This document shows, in pieces, positions 10,203 through 27,303 of a stretch of 64,000 nucleotides of DNA. Source of the stretch: Actinostola sp. cb2023 (lineage: Eukaryota; Cnidaria; Anthozoa; Actiniaria; Actinostolidae); assembly GCA_033675265.1 (NCBI GenBank), contig JAUJYZ010000906.1, positions 854,728-918,727 of the forward strand. The letters run 5' to 3'. Both the position numbers and the translations under genes were made by a program. The number at the start of each line of letters is the position of its first letter. Within the stretch, counting starts at the first letter, position 1. The notes under the pieces were generated by a model. The model was given only the letters and a program-made list of their open reading frames with translations, did no database searches and was not told where the DNA came from.

Positions 10203-10375
10203 GACGAAGACACATGTATTGAAAAAGCCTTGGAATTCTTGAAGAATTCTCACAGAGATTTTACTTTAAAACCAGAGCAATTAGGCAGGCTGTTAAAGAT
10301 TTGCTTCGACGAAAAGTTGTTTTGGCTATTTTGCCCACGGCCTTATATTTATAGTTTTCCTAATGGCAAGAAAAG
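10203..10375 (+). pseudogene. Degraded RecQ-like helicase N-terminal fragment
   Basis: The frame reads ALEFLKNSH.DFTLKPEQL and then, after a one-base shift near 10290, AVKDLLRRKVVLAILPT. This resembles the motif 0 (Q) and start of motif I of RecQ-type DNA helicases, where PTGxGKS would follow. The sequence diverges exactly at that point. Only this exon-sized piece is present, in a block with CREB-like TGACGTC and CCAAT-like motifs. A similar but distinct fragment is at 49225-49390. The gene is not functional here. Confidence 0.5.
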
Positions 10376-10459
10376 CGTTGGAACGGGACGATACACATTC
10401 GGCTCAATTCTTTTTGTTTGTGACGTCGTTTATGGGGAATATTAAAATCCGTTCACAAC

Positions 10460-11600
10460 ATTCTTTCGGGTACAAGAAAATACAATGCACTTATAATTAC
10501 TCTACATTGTGATTGCACTTTCCCTTGGGGTAGGTGACGTCAGACATGGGGAATAATTACTGAAGTGAGCCGCGCTCGATTTAGCGGTAATCCATGTCTT
10601 TTTACAATTAAAACTCAAGTTTCTTCTCCATAAAAATAAAAACAATTGGAAATTCGTTTAGAAAATGTTTGTACACACCATTCTCTTTGTTTTTATTTAA
10701 AGATAAATTTAGGCTTCAGTTCTCCTGTAAGTTCTCTGTACGGGACGACATATATGTTTCCGGAGAGATTGCTCCTTGGTCACACTTTCGGACCGTTGTT
10801 CAAATGTGGGATCTCAGTTTTTAGAGTATCAGTAGTATCGGTGCGCATGTGTGAGGCGTTAGAAGCAACACGACACTGCTATGTTTGTGTTTTCCTTGCT
10901 GTTTTCTTATTGAAATCATTCGAAAATGTATTATACATACTGATAAATAAATAAATGTCCAATATTTATACAGGATGGTCCAGTTCAGCAGAACCTGGAA
11001 GATCGTTTTTGAAGCTGTCCAATAAACTCGCAGATCGTGTTTTATCTATCGCATAAAGCTAAAATGCCGAAATGTTCAGATATGTTAATAACCGTGGACA
11101 CCTGAAATATGTCTGTAATGTTCATTACGGACCAATCACATGCGAGATCTTGAAACCACAGATCGTTATCAATCACCGGGACGTTAAAGTTTCAATTCTC
11201 ACGTGGGTATCTTGTACAAAATTAGGTTGCTATTCCTTACTATTTGAGAATAGATTTGAGCGATTTTGAAGAAAAAATATTTTGGAAAGCCGACCTGACA
11301 GTTCGACACGCTTGAAGTCCTACTCTCGTATGTGATGGTCACAATGAACATTACAGACATATTTTACACGTTTTACTAGTTCGACTGAGAGAAGACATAT
11401 GAAATGCTTTTCATGTTCTTTTCCCAATAGCCTCGTTCTCATACTACTTTTGTAGTATATTTTTGTCATTTTTTGTAAATATGTGTGAACATAAACTCGA
11501 ACTTGAACTTGAAAAATAAACTTGAACTCGTGCAAAATCCGCTTCCATTACCGGTATTTTCCATGCGTATACTTTAGCTGTTTCATTGCAAGAACCTTCT
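10460..11600. other. Gene-free stretch with one inverted repeat
   Basis: No supported exon. An inverted repeat (arms about 11105-11147 and 11325-11367, containing AATATGTCTGTAATGTTCAT) probably marks a small foldback element. The rest is unremarkable AT-rich DNA. Confidence 0.5.
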
Positions 11601-11613
11601 CGGTCTTGTATTC

Positions 11614-17005
<5,392 letters not shown>

Positions 17006-17888
17006 CTGAAATAGTCTTAAGAAGAGAATACCATCAGCGTGCATGCTGTGATATAAGATAGTGTTCCTACGCACTTTTCAATGTGGGATGGGCTAAGGTC
17101 TGCCATGCGCATGACAACAATATTGAACGTATAGCCTATCAGATGGATCGGTGTCGACTGCTGACCACTTTTCTATTAAACGGCTCGGTGTTACAAGAAT
17201 GAAAGCATTATTCGTTTGAACATTCGATTTCGTTTGCCAATAAGTAGACCGATATTCCAAGCATTATTCCGCCGACTAATAACACGAGGTGATACCTTCA
17301 AATCACGAGATATTGTATTATTCGAACATCCACGATGAAACGATTGAATGATCTCTTCACGAAATGACATACGGAGGGGTTTTCCAGGCCAGGCTCCTGT
17401 CCAGGCTCATAAACCTGTCTTCCGATTTCTGGCCGCCATATCAATGAATGATAGACAGTCTTATGGGGTTCCTGTGGATATTTTCTAAATAAGGAATATA
17501 TTATCCTTTGTTTGTTTATCCAATCAGCAGTCGAATAACGATTTGAATATCGGTCTGCTTGTTATCAAGCGTTCACTCGTGCCCTGGTGCGATTGAGTAT
17601 CGTGGGATGCACTGCAGCATGAAAGACGCATACTTATGGACCTCCACCTTCCATTCGTGAGGGAGCTGTGAAGAACGAAGAGATCAGGAACGATGGTCGC
17701 TACGTAGCGACTGGCTTCGCTCTCTCGATGTCAACATTGTGTCAACACGGCCGAACTGAACTGACAGAGACACAGGGAACCCGACTTTGTATAAACGACT
17801 GGTTAATAAGAGTGCTAGCAAAATCGAAAAAATGTACTTAGCTTTTAGGGAACTATTTCAGAAAGTGCTAAAACCTTGAACAGTTTTA

Positions 17889-18165
17889 CAGTGCGACTAC
17901 ACCAACCAAGGCCACCCAAACAAATTTTGAACCAAATTTTCTAATCACATTTGTGACGCTAAATAACAGAATGATGTCGAATTCTACAATTTAAAGTGTT
18001 TCTTGTTCACTCTTAATCATATACATGCACATACAAAGTAAAATATATGCTTTTAAAGCGAAAATTTGAAAATTTGTGCATATTCTATTGTTTAAATACT
18101 CAATTGTGATTGGATAATTTGTATGAAAATTTGTTTGGGTGGCCTTGGTTGGTGTAGTCACACTG
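17889..18165. mobile_element. Tc1/mariner-type MITE with CAGTG ends
   Basis: Termini CAGTG(C/T)GACTACACCAACC and the following GGCCACCC are inverted repeats of about 40 bases. TA dinucleotides flank both ends (17887-17888 and 18166-18167). No transposase. Confidence 0.8.
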
Positions 18166-18239
18166 TAATCAGAACTATATAAATTACATTTCAATACTAG
18201 TGTATATATAGTGTATGCATACATGCATGTATATAGTGT

Positions 18240-19060
18240 ACTGATATGAATTCCTTGCAAAATGATTTCACAAATGAATGAAAATCAACTCTAATTTTTA
18301 CAAACTCAGTAATAAAATTTCTGAGAGAGACGTTTCAACTTTTTCACAGGTATTCTGCTTGGTTGACGCTCACGAGTAGAGCACTTCCGGATAAAACCTC
18401 ATAGATCAGCTTTTCGTGGTCTCGTTCCCAGTCCCACTCGATTGCAGATTGTGCTTAGTCATCATAGGTGTATTCACTTCTTTAATAAACGTTTCTCAAT
18501 GTTTAGATCTGAGATAACGATTATAGTGATCAAATCAGTGTTTGGTTACTTGTTGGGTGACTAGCTCGGTAGAACATGCAGAATTTGGAATCGCCCGGCC
18601 TCGACAACATAATACCGGCCAGCTCAGAATTTGTATACATGAAAGATGCATGCTCGTAGGCTTAGATCGTGCAATAAAGACCTGCTTGAGATCTTTACGC
18701 GAGTGAATTTGACAGCTGAACTTGCCCCTTGACCTCCGGTGCTTCCTGATTGGTTTGTGATTTGTAATCTCTCTTCCCAGTCTCACTCGATTGCAGATTC
18801 GCGACGCCGAACAAAAAAACAACAACAACAAAAAAACGGGCTGTGTTTTTCAACTCGTGCCGGCCAAAGGCCTGGGCACGAGTAATTATGCTTTCATTTT
18901 TGCAATAATCAAGTCAATAATGGACTCTAGAGGGGTACGCTTGACCTGGTTTGACTGTAAGACGCCTGTAAACATTGCACAATCTCGTCATTCCTGTGAC
19001 TCCATAACTGCAATGGATTACTGCATATAGGAGAAGTCGAGCAGGAAAGCAGGTCCGCGA
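18240..19060. other. Gene-free stretch with interspersed repeat ends
   Basis: Two similar segments (CCCAGTC.CACTCGATTGCAGATT at about 18429 and 18777) suggest one repeat family. A segment near 18908-18960 (CAATAATGGACT through GGTTTGACTGTA) is related to 22093-22133. No exon is supported. Confidence 0.5.
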
Positions 19061-19064
19061 GCGA

Positions 19065-19132
19065 TATGTTCTAAAAATAGCCAAACTTGTTCAAACGCCG
19101 TGACAGATGTTAATGCTACATGGATGCTCCTA
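19065..19132. mobile_element. Isolated terminal repeat related to the 26774-27303 element
   Basis: Contains TTCTAAAAATAGCC and ends GCTCCTACTTATGGGCTCCTG, matching the right terminus of the element at 26774-27303 with substitutions between. No left end was found nearby, so it is a fragment. Confidence 0.6.
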
Positions 19133-20436
19133 CTTATGGGCTCCTGTTTAAACTGCAAATACTTCAAATATGGTTGAAAAATTAAGCTCCAAGATTGTTA
19201 TCCGTTGTCAACGATCAACTAAAAGTGCAAGATAGTCGTATTTTGGCATTACGTAATGACAAAAATGACCGCGACAGGTCGAAATTAATGCTAATTTTGG
19301 CAGTCCCAAGCATAATAGTTTTATTTTTCAAAAATGCTACATTGTTTAGCTGTGCTTGAAACTTTCTCAACTGAAAGAGCAAAAGTGAAGCTTTACTGGG
19401 GCGTGGCATTTTCCTAAAAAAAATTATATACCTATATACCAGATTCCGTTTCGCCGTACATCAAACATTGCCTATGTTAAAACCAAATTTGAAAAATAAC
19501 TACAAAAGTTACAGAAAAATAAATACTACAGTAGAAAAGACCAAGAAACGTTTATTACGGTTGCTGAATGTCGTTGTTGTAGTGCTAGAGGTGAACACAC
19601 ATCGACTGTTCAAAGTTGGCTTATAATTTAGCCGGAAACTTTCAGTTGTCAAGTGGGATTTTAAAACTGCAAATTTCTCCTAAAATAAAAATCGCTGGAA
19701 CTTTTTAGCATTTTCCCCTAAAAAGGTCATCGAAAGGAATTGTATAGCTGACATCTCTTTTACATTTTTTTGTGTTGTAAAAGTGTCAAAACAAACTTTA
19801 TTCATCATCGTATATATTACAGTCGACGTCATAGTCACTCATGCATGGATTAATTCTGTACAAGATAAATTTGAAATTCAAATGTTGCTTTGCAAAGAAT
19901 TTACTACCAAGAAACTCAACATTTATATGGTTAGGAATAGATTTTGGCTTTTTAAAGGTCCTTGAACGAAGTGAAAGTATATAGAGAAGGAAATGCCGCA
20001 AAAAAACTCGTTGTTTTGCAAATGAGTCGTCGATCGTTGAAATGAATGCAACCATATTCTAACTATTACAGCATGTAACCAAAACATTTCCACAATCGGA
20101 AGGAGTTATGTAGTTCTAAACTGATTCTAAATTTCTCCACAGAGCGAACGGAAGTGGAAGGGAGAGCAACTTATCCGGTATACGTTTGAAAGACATTGTC
20201 AAAAGCCTTCGTTTTAATATGTTAATGAATGCAAATTGTCTGTACCAGTTATAAAGCCGGCATGTTTGGCTTCCAATCGAGCGCACAAACAGCGTCGATC
20301 GGCGACTGTCTGCGCGCATACGATCGTTGCGCCGTAACGTTGGACTGAGTTCAAATCCCCGACTGACGTTACGTAGTTATAGTTATGACTATTACGAGTT
20401 AATTAGTTCATGAGGAGAGCCTTAAGTAACGTTGAA

Positions 20437-20647
20437 CAGGGTAGTAAAAGGGTTACTCGTGACGAGTGATTTGGCCCAAAAATGGCGCGTGAATCGTGAA
20501 AAACACTTCATAAACAACAGATAAAACCGTGATCCGTGAATTTGCAAGAAAGACGTGCGTGAAATGGCTTAAATGATTCTATTGACACGTGAATTTACGA
20601 AAAAATGGCACGTGAAGCGCGATCACAATCCCCCCTTTGCTACCCTG
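20437..20647. mobile_element. MITE with CAGGGTAG termini
   Basis: Ends CAGGGTAGTAAAAGGG and the inverted CCCCTTTGCTACCCTG. The sequence GTTGAA directly abuts both ends (20431-20436 and 20648-20653), a likely target duplication. Internally there are repeated CGTGAA motifs. It resembles hAT-type ends, but a 6-bp duplication is short for hAT. Confidence 0.7.
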
Positions 20648-20795
20648 GTTGAAAGACATAAAGAAAAAGAAAAACAACCCTCACCTATATACCGAGCATC
20701 GTATAGACTGTCGCTCGAAACTCTTACTATTTAATGGTTCAAGCTATAAGATAAACATGGGGATCATATATAAAAGGTTAAATAATTCGGCTCAC

Positions 20796-20963
20796 CAGTG
20801 CTGATGTTTTCCCAATGTCTTTCCTAATCCGCCAGTCAAAGTACAGCATCATTGACAAGAAAACCCCACAAATGAGAACAAGTCCACATAGTCGAGATCT
20901 TCTTTGTCGACAGGCGACTAAGTTCCAACACAATGATGCAGTTATTCGCAGAGAAAACAACAT
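20796..20963 (-). CDS. Possible N-terminal membrane-anchor exon (DUF229 gene?)
   Basis: The frame on the minus strand has a Met at 20963, a basic stretch (CRQRRSRLC) and a hydrophobic segment (GLVLICGVFLSMMLYF), then DWRIRKDIGKTSAL and a GTGAGC donor. This is the layout of a type II signal anchor, as expected for DUF229 proteins. The donor is phase 0 while the next known exon (17005) needs phase 1, so either another exon lies between or this belongs to a different gene. Confidence 0.35.
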
Positions 20964-21519
20964 ATCCAGAGCATATCCAATACTAGTTGAGTATGGCGTG
21001 ATGGCGTAACTGGTTACTTTCAATTTCCGCCGCCACAGGCAGCCCAAGCTGTAATCTTTTATTATTATTATTATGAACACTCGACGTCAGCAGTTGGAAC
21101 TATGACTAGCCAATAGCCTATTTATATGTGCACAATTTAAAACAGAATTTTCTGTCGACAAAACCAGCTCAGAATGGGTTGTAAATAAATCACATTTTTA
21201 AAAAGACTTGACTTTTAACGTGTTTGACTCTAGTTATTATTGTTCTGATACACAGACGAATTTACATATGATCACCTGTTGATACAACAATAGACCACGT
21301 ATCTAGCCAGTCTGGTTGAAATAAACTTCCGTCTTTTGGTGTATTTTATAGACTGTCTACTAGCCGAGTCATTGAGACTGTGTTCGAGTTTAGATTTCAC
21401 AAATTGAATTTCCATACAATAATTATTTATTACCTTTTATAGCGTATTTAAAAAACTTGTTTATTTTATTTTGTTTATCATAGTCATAACTGCAGAGTTT
21501 GAATTTTGTCAGATTTGAG

Positions 21520-21590
21520 TGTTGTGAAACAATAGACTATAAGTGTTGTGAAACAATAGACTATAAGTGTTGTGAAACAATATACCACAT
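21520..21590. repeat. 24-bp tandem repeat, three copies
   Basis: Unit GTGTTGTGAAACAATAGACT followed by ATAA, repeated about 2.7 times. Confidence 0.85.
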
Positions 21591-21904
21591 GTGTTGAGAA
21601 CTGATAAAGTAGGGTATCGTGTTGTTATGGGAACGACAGCAACTCTAGCTTTTTCGTGGTCTAGAAAACTTTTCCCAAGTTTTAGTCGGCAGCTTCAGTC
21701 CTGTAAACTCTACCATTGATGATTAAAACTTCTATTGTAGATGAACACGCTCTGGTGCATCACGGTATAGGAATTGCTGATTCACGGAAAAATGAAAAAC
21801 TGGGAAAATAAAAACGTCAGCAAAAAACCAAAAGTCCATCTGATCGTTTTAAAAATAGTCGTGGAATAACACAGACCGAATAGGATCGTTTTAAAAATAA
21901 CTCC

Positions 21905-22035
21905 AGAGGTGGCCGGAGAGGGTCTGACTCCTTAGCCGGGCTGGCCCGGGTCGCCCGTGGCCCAGAACTCCCCCTAGCCCGGGCTGAACCGGGCCGCCCG
22001 TGTAGCCCGGGCTGACCCGGGCCGCCCGTGGCGTA
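21905..22035. repeat. GC-rich tandem repeat (AGCCCGGGCTGACCCGGG)
   Basis: About three copies of a roughly 30-base unit with repeated CCCGGG, in an otherwise AT-rich region. The reading frame looks collagen-like but is an artefact of the repeat. Confidence 0.75.
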
Positions 22036-22340
22036 GAACCGGCACTTTCCTACTACTAGTTCAAGATGAAAAATCAATTTTCAAAAAAAAGTCAATAATG
22101 GACTAAAAGTCAATAATGAATGGTTTGACTGTAATAGTGATTTCCTTTGTCGATAACAAATCAAACTGCTTTGAAAGAGACTACATGTACATATCGTATT
22201 AATTTAATCGGTCTTCGTCTTTAGCGTTGCTCTCTAATCAATTCAGTACTAAATAGTACAACCACAAAAAAATTACCAATTACTAAGCTTACTAAAACGA
22301 TAAATATAATTAGGTTTGTACATTCAAAAGTAAATATCCT

Positions 22341-23720
22341 TTATGCGTTCATAGTTTGCATGGCTGCTGGAGAGCTTCTCTGTAAAATGTCCTCTTCTTC
22401 ATCTTCTTCGCCGTCGTCGCTTGCTTCGTCTAAAGTCTGAAGTTTGTTCATTAACTTTGAATCTGAAAAAGGTGATCTACTTCGCGGGCTGATCGACCTT
22501 CTCGCACCGTCAATCCCTTTATTTCTAACATCTAATGATCCTCGTCGCCCTTTTTGAGAAACACAAGACGAATTCTGCTTCGGTATTTGGGAATTGACGG
22601 ACAATTTCGCGATTATATTAATCGATCCTCGGCGAATCTTCGGCACGGAATTAGACTGCGTTCCTCTCCGACCGTCCAACGACGACGATAACGAGAGCCT
22701 TCGAGATTGGCTCGTGGATAGTCCGGCAGTCGCGATCGATCTTCGCCGAAAGGCGCTACTAGTATTAAGTGCTGCATTTGCTGTTTTAGATACACTGAAG
22801 CGACGGCTTAGTCTATCTAATCCTTGAGGGAAAAAGTCTGTAATCTCTGACAGCTCTGAGCTCTCTGACATCGAGTCTTCTGTCGACACTGGTTCAACGA
22901 TTGTAGGCTTTGGCTTGACACCTGGTCTAAAAGCGGAAGTAAACTGTCCTTCGTAAAATTGAAAAAGCTTCCTCAGATCGTCTCTATGGCTCTTTGGCCG
23001 CTTGTTCATTTCGCCTCTAACTGGAGCAGTGCAAGGCCGGCGTTTTTCTTCTGTGTTTTCTTCGTCCACCAGTGAGCTTCGTTGAGATTCTTCCCGCGCG
23101 GTTTGTAGCTGTAAAGTCATAAACAATGGAGACTTGGCCGCAGAATGTAAACTTTCTTTAGTTTGTTCCCATTCGCTTGCGCTTTTGAAATTGATTTTAT
23201 CCCTGGCGTGTTTCGAGGCTCGTCCTTCGGAAACTAAAATCCGAGCACAGAGGAAATGTCCAGTTTTTGAGGCACAAATTAACGGCGTTTCTCCACGAAT
23301 ATTCGCCTTATCGACGTTTAACTTGAACCTTTTCAAAGTCTTTAGTAGTAGATTTAGCACGACAAAATTGCCTGATAAAGCAGCGTAGTGTAGAGCTGTG
23401 TTCTCTTCCTTGTCCGAGATGTTGGGATCAAAAGTGTGTGCTTCATCGATCATCAAAGAAACTAGCTGTTCTCGACCGTATTTACACGCGTAGTGGAGAG
23501 AATTTAAGCCATGTTTATCCCTCAATTCCACTTTGGCGCCATTCGTGAGTAAACTTTTTCCAATCCTGGCGGCTTTTGACTCGTCTTCAATGAAGCACAA
23601 CTCAATCAAAGGTGTTCGCCTGTGCTTTTCTTCTCTCACATTCACGTCGATACCCATTTCAATCAGTATTCTCGCTTGGCGAAAGCGTTTACTTCTGATG
23701 GCCGAGCAAAGTGCTGACAT
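22341..23720 (-). CDS. Ankyrin-repeat protein, ANKRD34-like, single exon
   Basis: Intact 459-residue frame starting MSALCSAIRSKRF. Residues 1 to about 165 form four to five ankyrin repeats (TPLIELCF, DKHGLNSLHYAC, NTALHYAALSGN, GETPLICASKTGH). The remainder is Ser/Arg-rich and low complexity, with repeated RRxS/RRGS motifs (RRFSVS, RRRSIA, RRLSLS, RRGSIN, RRGSLD, RRSISP) that look like basophilic kinase or 14-3-3 sites, and an acidic stretch near the end. Single-exon structure, N-terminal ankyrins and RRGS-type repeats match vertebrate ANKRD34 proteins in layout, but orthology needs a search. Likely cytosolic scaffold. The Met at 23720 is the first and opens a repeat directly. Confidence 0.8.
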   Translation of the reverse strand: MSALCSAIRSKRFRQARILIEMGIDVNVREEKHRRTPLIELCFIEDESKAARIGKSLLTNGAKVELRDKHGLNSLHYACKYGREQLVSLMIDEAHTFDPNISDKEENTALHYAALSGNFVVLNLLLKTLKRFKLNVDKANIRGETPLICASKTGHFLCARILVSEGRASKHARDKINFKSASEWEQTKESLHSAAKSPLFMTLQLQTAREESQRSSLVDEENTEEKRRPCTAPVRGEMNKRPKSHRDDLRKLFQFYEGQFTSAFRPGVKPKPTIVEPVSTEDSMSESSELSEITDFFPQGLDRLSRRFSVSKTANAALNTSSAFRRRSIATAGLSTSQSRRLSLSSSLDGRRGTQSNSVPKIRRGSINIIAKLSVNSQIPKQNSSCVSQKGRRGSLDVRNKGIDGARRSISPRSRSPFSDSKLMNKLQTLDEASDDGEEDEEEDILQRSSPAAMQTMNA

Positions 23721-23779
23721 ATTGTGGAAGATTCACACAAAGACGCGTACGTTCAGAAGACTCTATTAAACTCTGTATA

Positions 23780-26440
23780 TCACGTCTTTGTGAAAATTAT
23801 TCTGAGCAAAAAAGCGTTGGATGGACACTTACTTAGCTGTGTCGAGAGACAATACATCGCTAACCAATGGTGTTCAGTTTAATTCTATTTCCGTGACACT
23901 TTGTCGTACAGACTAGACTGTTGATGTATAGCGTCGTCATAGCTTTTTACGCTAACAACCACCCATCACAATATGCAGTGCACCTGCCGCAAGACTAATT
24001 TCTTCCACAAATAGAATGCATTTACAAGAAATTATGCATTCTAAACTACCAGTAGTGGCTTGTCTTTTGGTTGGGTTTGAATACGGTAAATGAACCGTTC
24101 TATAGTCCCACGCTTTCGCCACCGGCTAGCTAACAAAATTACATTCATTTTCATATAAATTAAAAATCATCTACAGTACATCTCCTTTTCATAAACGTAG
24201 AATTTGTCTTTATTTGTCTTTAATCTATGGCGTTGCTATGGTAACACAAATAAACAAAAAAAGCCATCTCTGTGTTTGTAATTAATTCGATGAGTTTTAG
24301 TTGAATTTTTGATTGAAAAAAAAATTGATCATAAAACTTTTCTCCTTAAAAAAGAATGACTTTGAATTGATGCGCAAATGGCAGTTGGAGAAGTAAAAAA
24401 GTGACGTTATTTGATGAATCATTTTAGCAACTAATTGTATAATACTTACGCCAAATGCACTGCTGGCGGTGTTTTTATTTAATAATGATCTAAATGATTT
24501 ATGAACTTACTAACTCCATTGTAAGCTGCTCGGCTGCCGTACTGATAGGCGCCTTCATATGCACGTTTCATGTGCAGCCCGCGAAAAAGTCCTCCATCGG
24601 TTGTAAAGCGCATTGAGACAATGTGAAATGCGCTATATATAAGAATCAACTTATTATTATTATTAAATTACCGCACGTATAGTTTTACTATTGCAACTGA
24701 ACCACGGTTTGAACTAAAACAGCCTACGATAATGAATAGACGGCTTTTCGTGCACATATCTTGATTGCTTCTAATTAAACTACAGAAAATTCAATTTTGC
24801 CGGACTGATGGGTCTGTCCGCTGATTTTAGACAAAGGCCTTAAACGAGTAATTAAACGAGTCTACCGAACCTTGGTAGAAATTAGAAAACTCATGCATCC
24901 ATCTATCCACCATTCCTTCCATCCGTTTATCCATCTCATCACTCCATCCATTCATCCACTTATTTATCGATCTAGTCTAGTAACACTTTATAATAAGGCG
25001 GAGGTACTTTACTCACTTGTCTAACTTCCGCGGTTCGATATTAAGTCAACACAGCATTTTGTCCTCAACAAGTAATACTTTTGTGTGGCTCCAATCTACT
25101 TATCGATATTGCTAGAACGACTAAGCGGTTAATAATCAGTATTTTTCAAATATTTTGTTCTTTAAACTGACTGAAAATTTACAAATGTTATTCTCGATAT
25201 TTTGCAACGTTAGAAGAAGAAAAAACAAGAAAAAAAAACGGTGAAAAAAAAAGTGTTGGTGTCCACGGAGAGTCGATCCCGGGGTCACTGGCGTCGAGGT
25301 CCAGCGTATTTCCAGAGGACTACGTTAGTCGATAAATTTCCATAACAATAACCGCTACACGATAGACTACTAAATTTACCCTCGAAATCAATCGGAAGTA
25401 CAGATAGCTGAAGTGGTAAGGGGCAGTCATTTAGGACTAGGATACGACTGTTCTCTCCCTCTTCTGACCACTTCGCTGATTGTGTAATACCCATAGCGCG
25501 GATGAGGCCGAAACCTTTGTCCAGCTATACGTAACATACGGTGACTCAGCATTTAAGTCTGGGCCGGGAGTATGCGGGTTGATTTTTAGTGTTTTGCATA
25601 GAATTTCTAAGTGGCGCGCGGATTCGAGTCACTGTCCGGTGAACCCGAATTTTTTTTTTAGATTCTGGGTTTTATTTCTTCGGTAAAGTTGATCTTTTAA
25701 TGATTTTTTTTGTCTTTTACATTCTGTTTTTTTTTCGGTAAAGTTTATTGTTACTTTATTTTATTTTCCTTTTAGTTTCTGTATTTTTTTTCGATAGAGT
25801 TTCGACTATTTTAGGAACCCTAGCCTGTTTGTTTTGACTGTTTTTTCTTCGAACACACGACCGAGATGTATTATGGGTAATCACGGAACTACTCATGCCC
25901 GACATGTAGCATTTCCCGTTTTATGCAGTTTTGTTCAAAGTCTTTTGCCACCCCGACCTACAGGCAAAATAGGCTAGAGACACATTCTCACTCCTGAATC
26001 TACCATTTTGAAAATCTGCCGGCTTTGGCGATTCGCCGTCGTGAAATCGGGTCGGGTATACTGGGTAACCTTCTTATTGGGTGGGAAGTGGTGTAATGTA
26101 TTTTAAAGGAGACTTCGTGTCCTATTGTACAGCACCTGCCTTATGGGCGAATCTTGAAAATAAATAAAAAATAAATAAATAAAAAATAAATCGCATCTCA
26201 CCCCTGGATTCTTTCAGGAAGAATCGCTTCTTGTGCGTGCCTCACTGTAAGAGGTTATTATACGCGCGTGAAAAGGGATGGGTAGAATGTGCTACTTCAT
26301 AAGTAATCATAGGATGTCAGAATGGTCTATCGATAACGTTAATTGTAGCTAAAAATGCACGCAGAACAAGGCTTTGTAGTTGCTTGATGTTGTACGCATT
26401 TTTATATAACACAGGTTCCTCCCTGAATCAGCGCTGCACC
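23780..26440. other. Gene-free stretch upstream of the ankyrin gene
   Basis: No supported exon on either strand. It contains TTATTATTATT at 24650-24664, a CATC/TCCA-rich stretch at 24895-24965, and T-rich segments at 25650-25800. The first several hundred bases probably include the promoter of the divergent ankyrin gene, but no clear core element is seen. Confidence 0.5.
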
Positions 26441-26724
26441 AGAGAAATATGATTGACAGCAACCGCAGTTATGAACTTATGGTGAGTCCAGGGAGGGGAG
26501 GGAGGGGAATAGTGAGGGCTTATGATTGGGTTTTTAAAGTTTTCCCCAAACTGAATCACGGTATTTGTTTCGAGGGTGCGCCTAATAGGTGAGGTGCGTC
26601 TAATACGCGAGAAAATATGTGACAATAACACAATCGTAATGGTTTATTTTATGAACATTGTAATACAATGAAATAACATCTCGTGTATATTCGAACAAGG
26701 CGTTATTGATTGACATTATCTTTT

Positions 26725-27117
26725 CTATCGACAAATGTTATCCGATAGAAATGCAGCCAAACATATATAGAACCAGGAGCCCATAAGTAGGAGCCTCCAT
26801 CTGGGATGTATTTGTGAGACGACCTGTGACCGGATCAGGCTATTTTTAGAACACCAGTTTCCCCGCGAAATTTTAACACCAGGGATTTTTGATTTCGGCT
26901 TTGTTACGGAGTTTCTAGCTTTTGGCTTGGTAGGTTTACTAGTTGATGATTTTTTAGTTCCTTGAGAAACAGAACACGAACTTGAAGACTCTTGGTCACT
27001 TTCCGATGAAGTACTAAACTCTGCAAAAGAGTCACTGTAATTATCACTATCATTTTCGCTCTCTTGACATTCAGTTTCTTCAATTTCGCCAATTTCTTCG
27101 TCCGCCATTTTGTTCAT
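26725..27117 (-). other. Reading frame carried by the TIR element
   Basis: Frame of 130 residues beginning MNKMADEEIGEIEETE, acidic and Ser-rich, then Lys/Pro-rich (KPTKPKARN, KPKSKIPG), and finally running through the left terminal repeat and out of the element. The start context (CAAAATGGCGGACGAAG) looks like a genuine metazoan first exon. It may be the first exon of a transposase or a captured host gene. No known domain is recognised. Confidence 0.4.
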
Positions 27118-27303
27118 ATATCACAAATAAACACAAATCATCTACCTCATGATGCTGATTGGCTCTGTTTAATTCCCATGGGGGATTCCTAATGGTTGAT
27201 GATTAGTTCGCGGGAAAAGGTGTTCTAAAAATAGCCTGATCCGGTCACAGGTCGTCTCACAAACCCAGTACGGTAGATGGAGGCTCCTACTTATGGGCTC
27301 CTG
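26774..27303. mobile_element. TIR element with 7-bp target duplication ATAGAAC
   Basis: Termini CAGGAGCCCATAAGTAGGAG and the inverted CTCCTACTTATGGGCTCCTG extend to about 85 bases of inverted repeat per side, including CCGGTCACAGGTCGTCTCAC. ATAGAAC occurs immediately outside both ends (26767-26773 and 27304-27310). It is about 530 bases long and carries a short reading frame. A 7-8 bp duplication with CA-ends fits P- or hAT-like elements; the superfamily is uncertain. Confidence 0.85.

Noticed and set aside
20230..20360. Possible tRNA or SINE with GTTCAAATCCCCGAC (B-box-like)
   Set aside because: No convincing A box or cloverleaf could be drawn upstream; too weak to list.
21817..22077. Collagen-like frame (GPGQPG, RPGSAR)
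   Set aside because: Only about three repeats of a GC-rich unit, no Gly-X-Y continuity beyond it, and no splice or start support.
25390..25640. tRNA-like segment (TAGCTGAAGTGGTAAGG)
   Set aside because: A-box-like only; no paired B box or acceptor stem in the right place.
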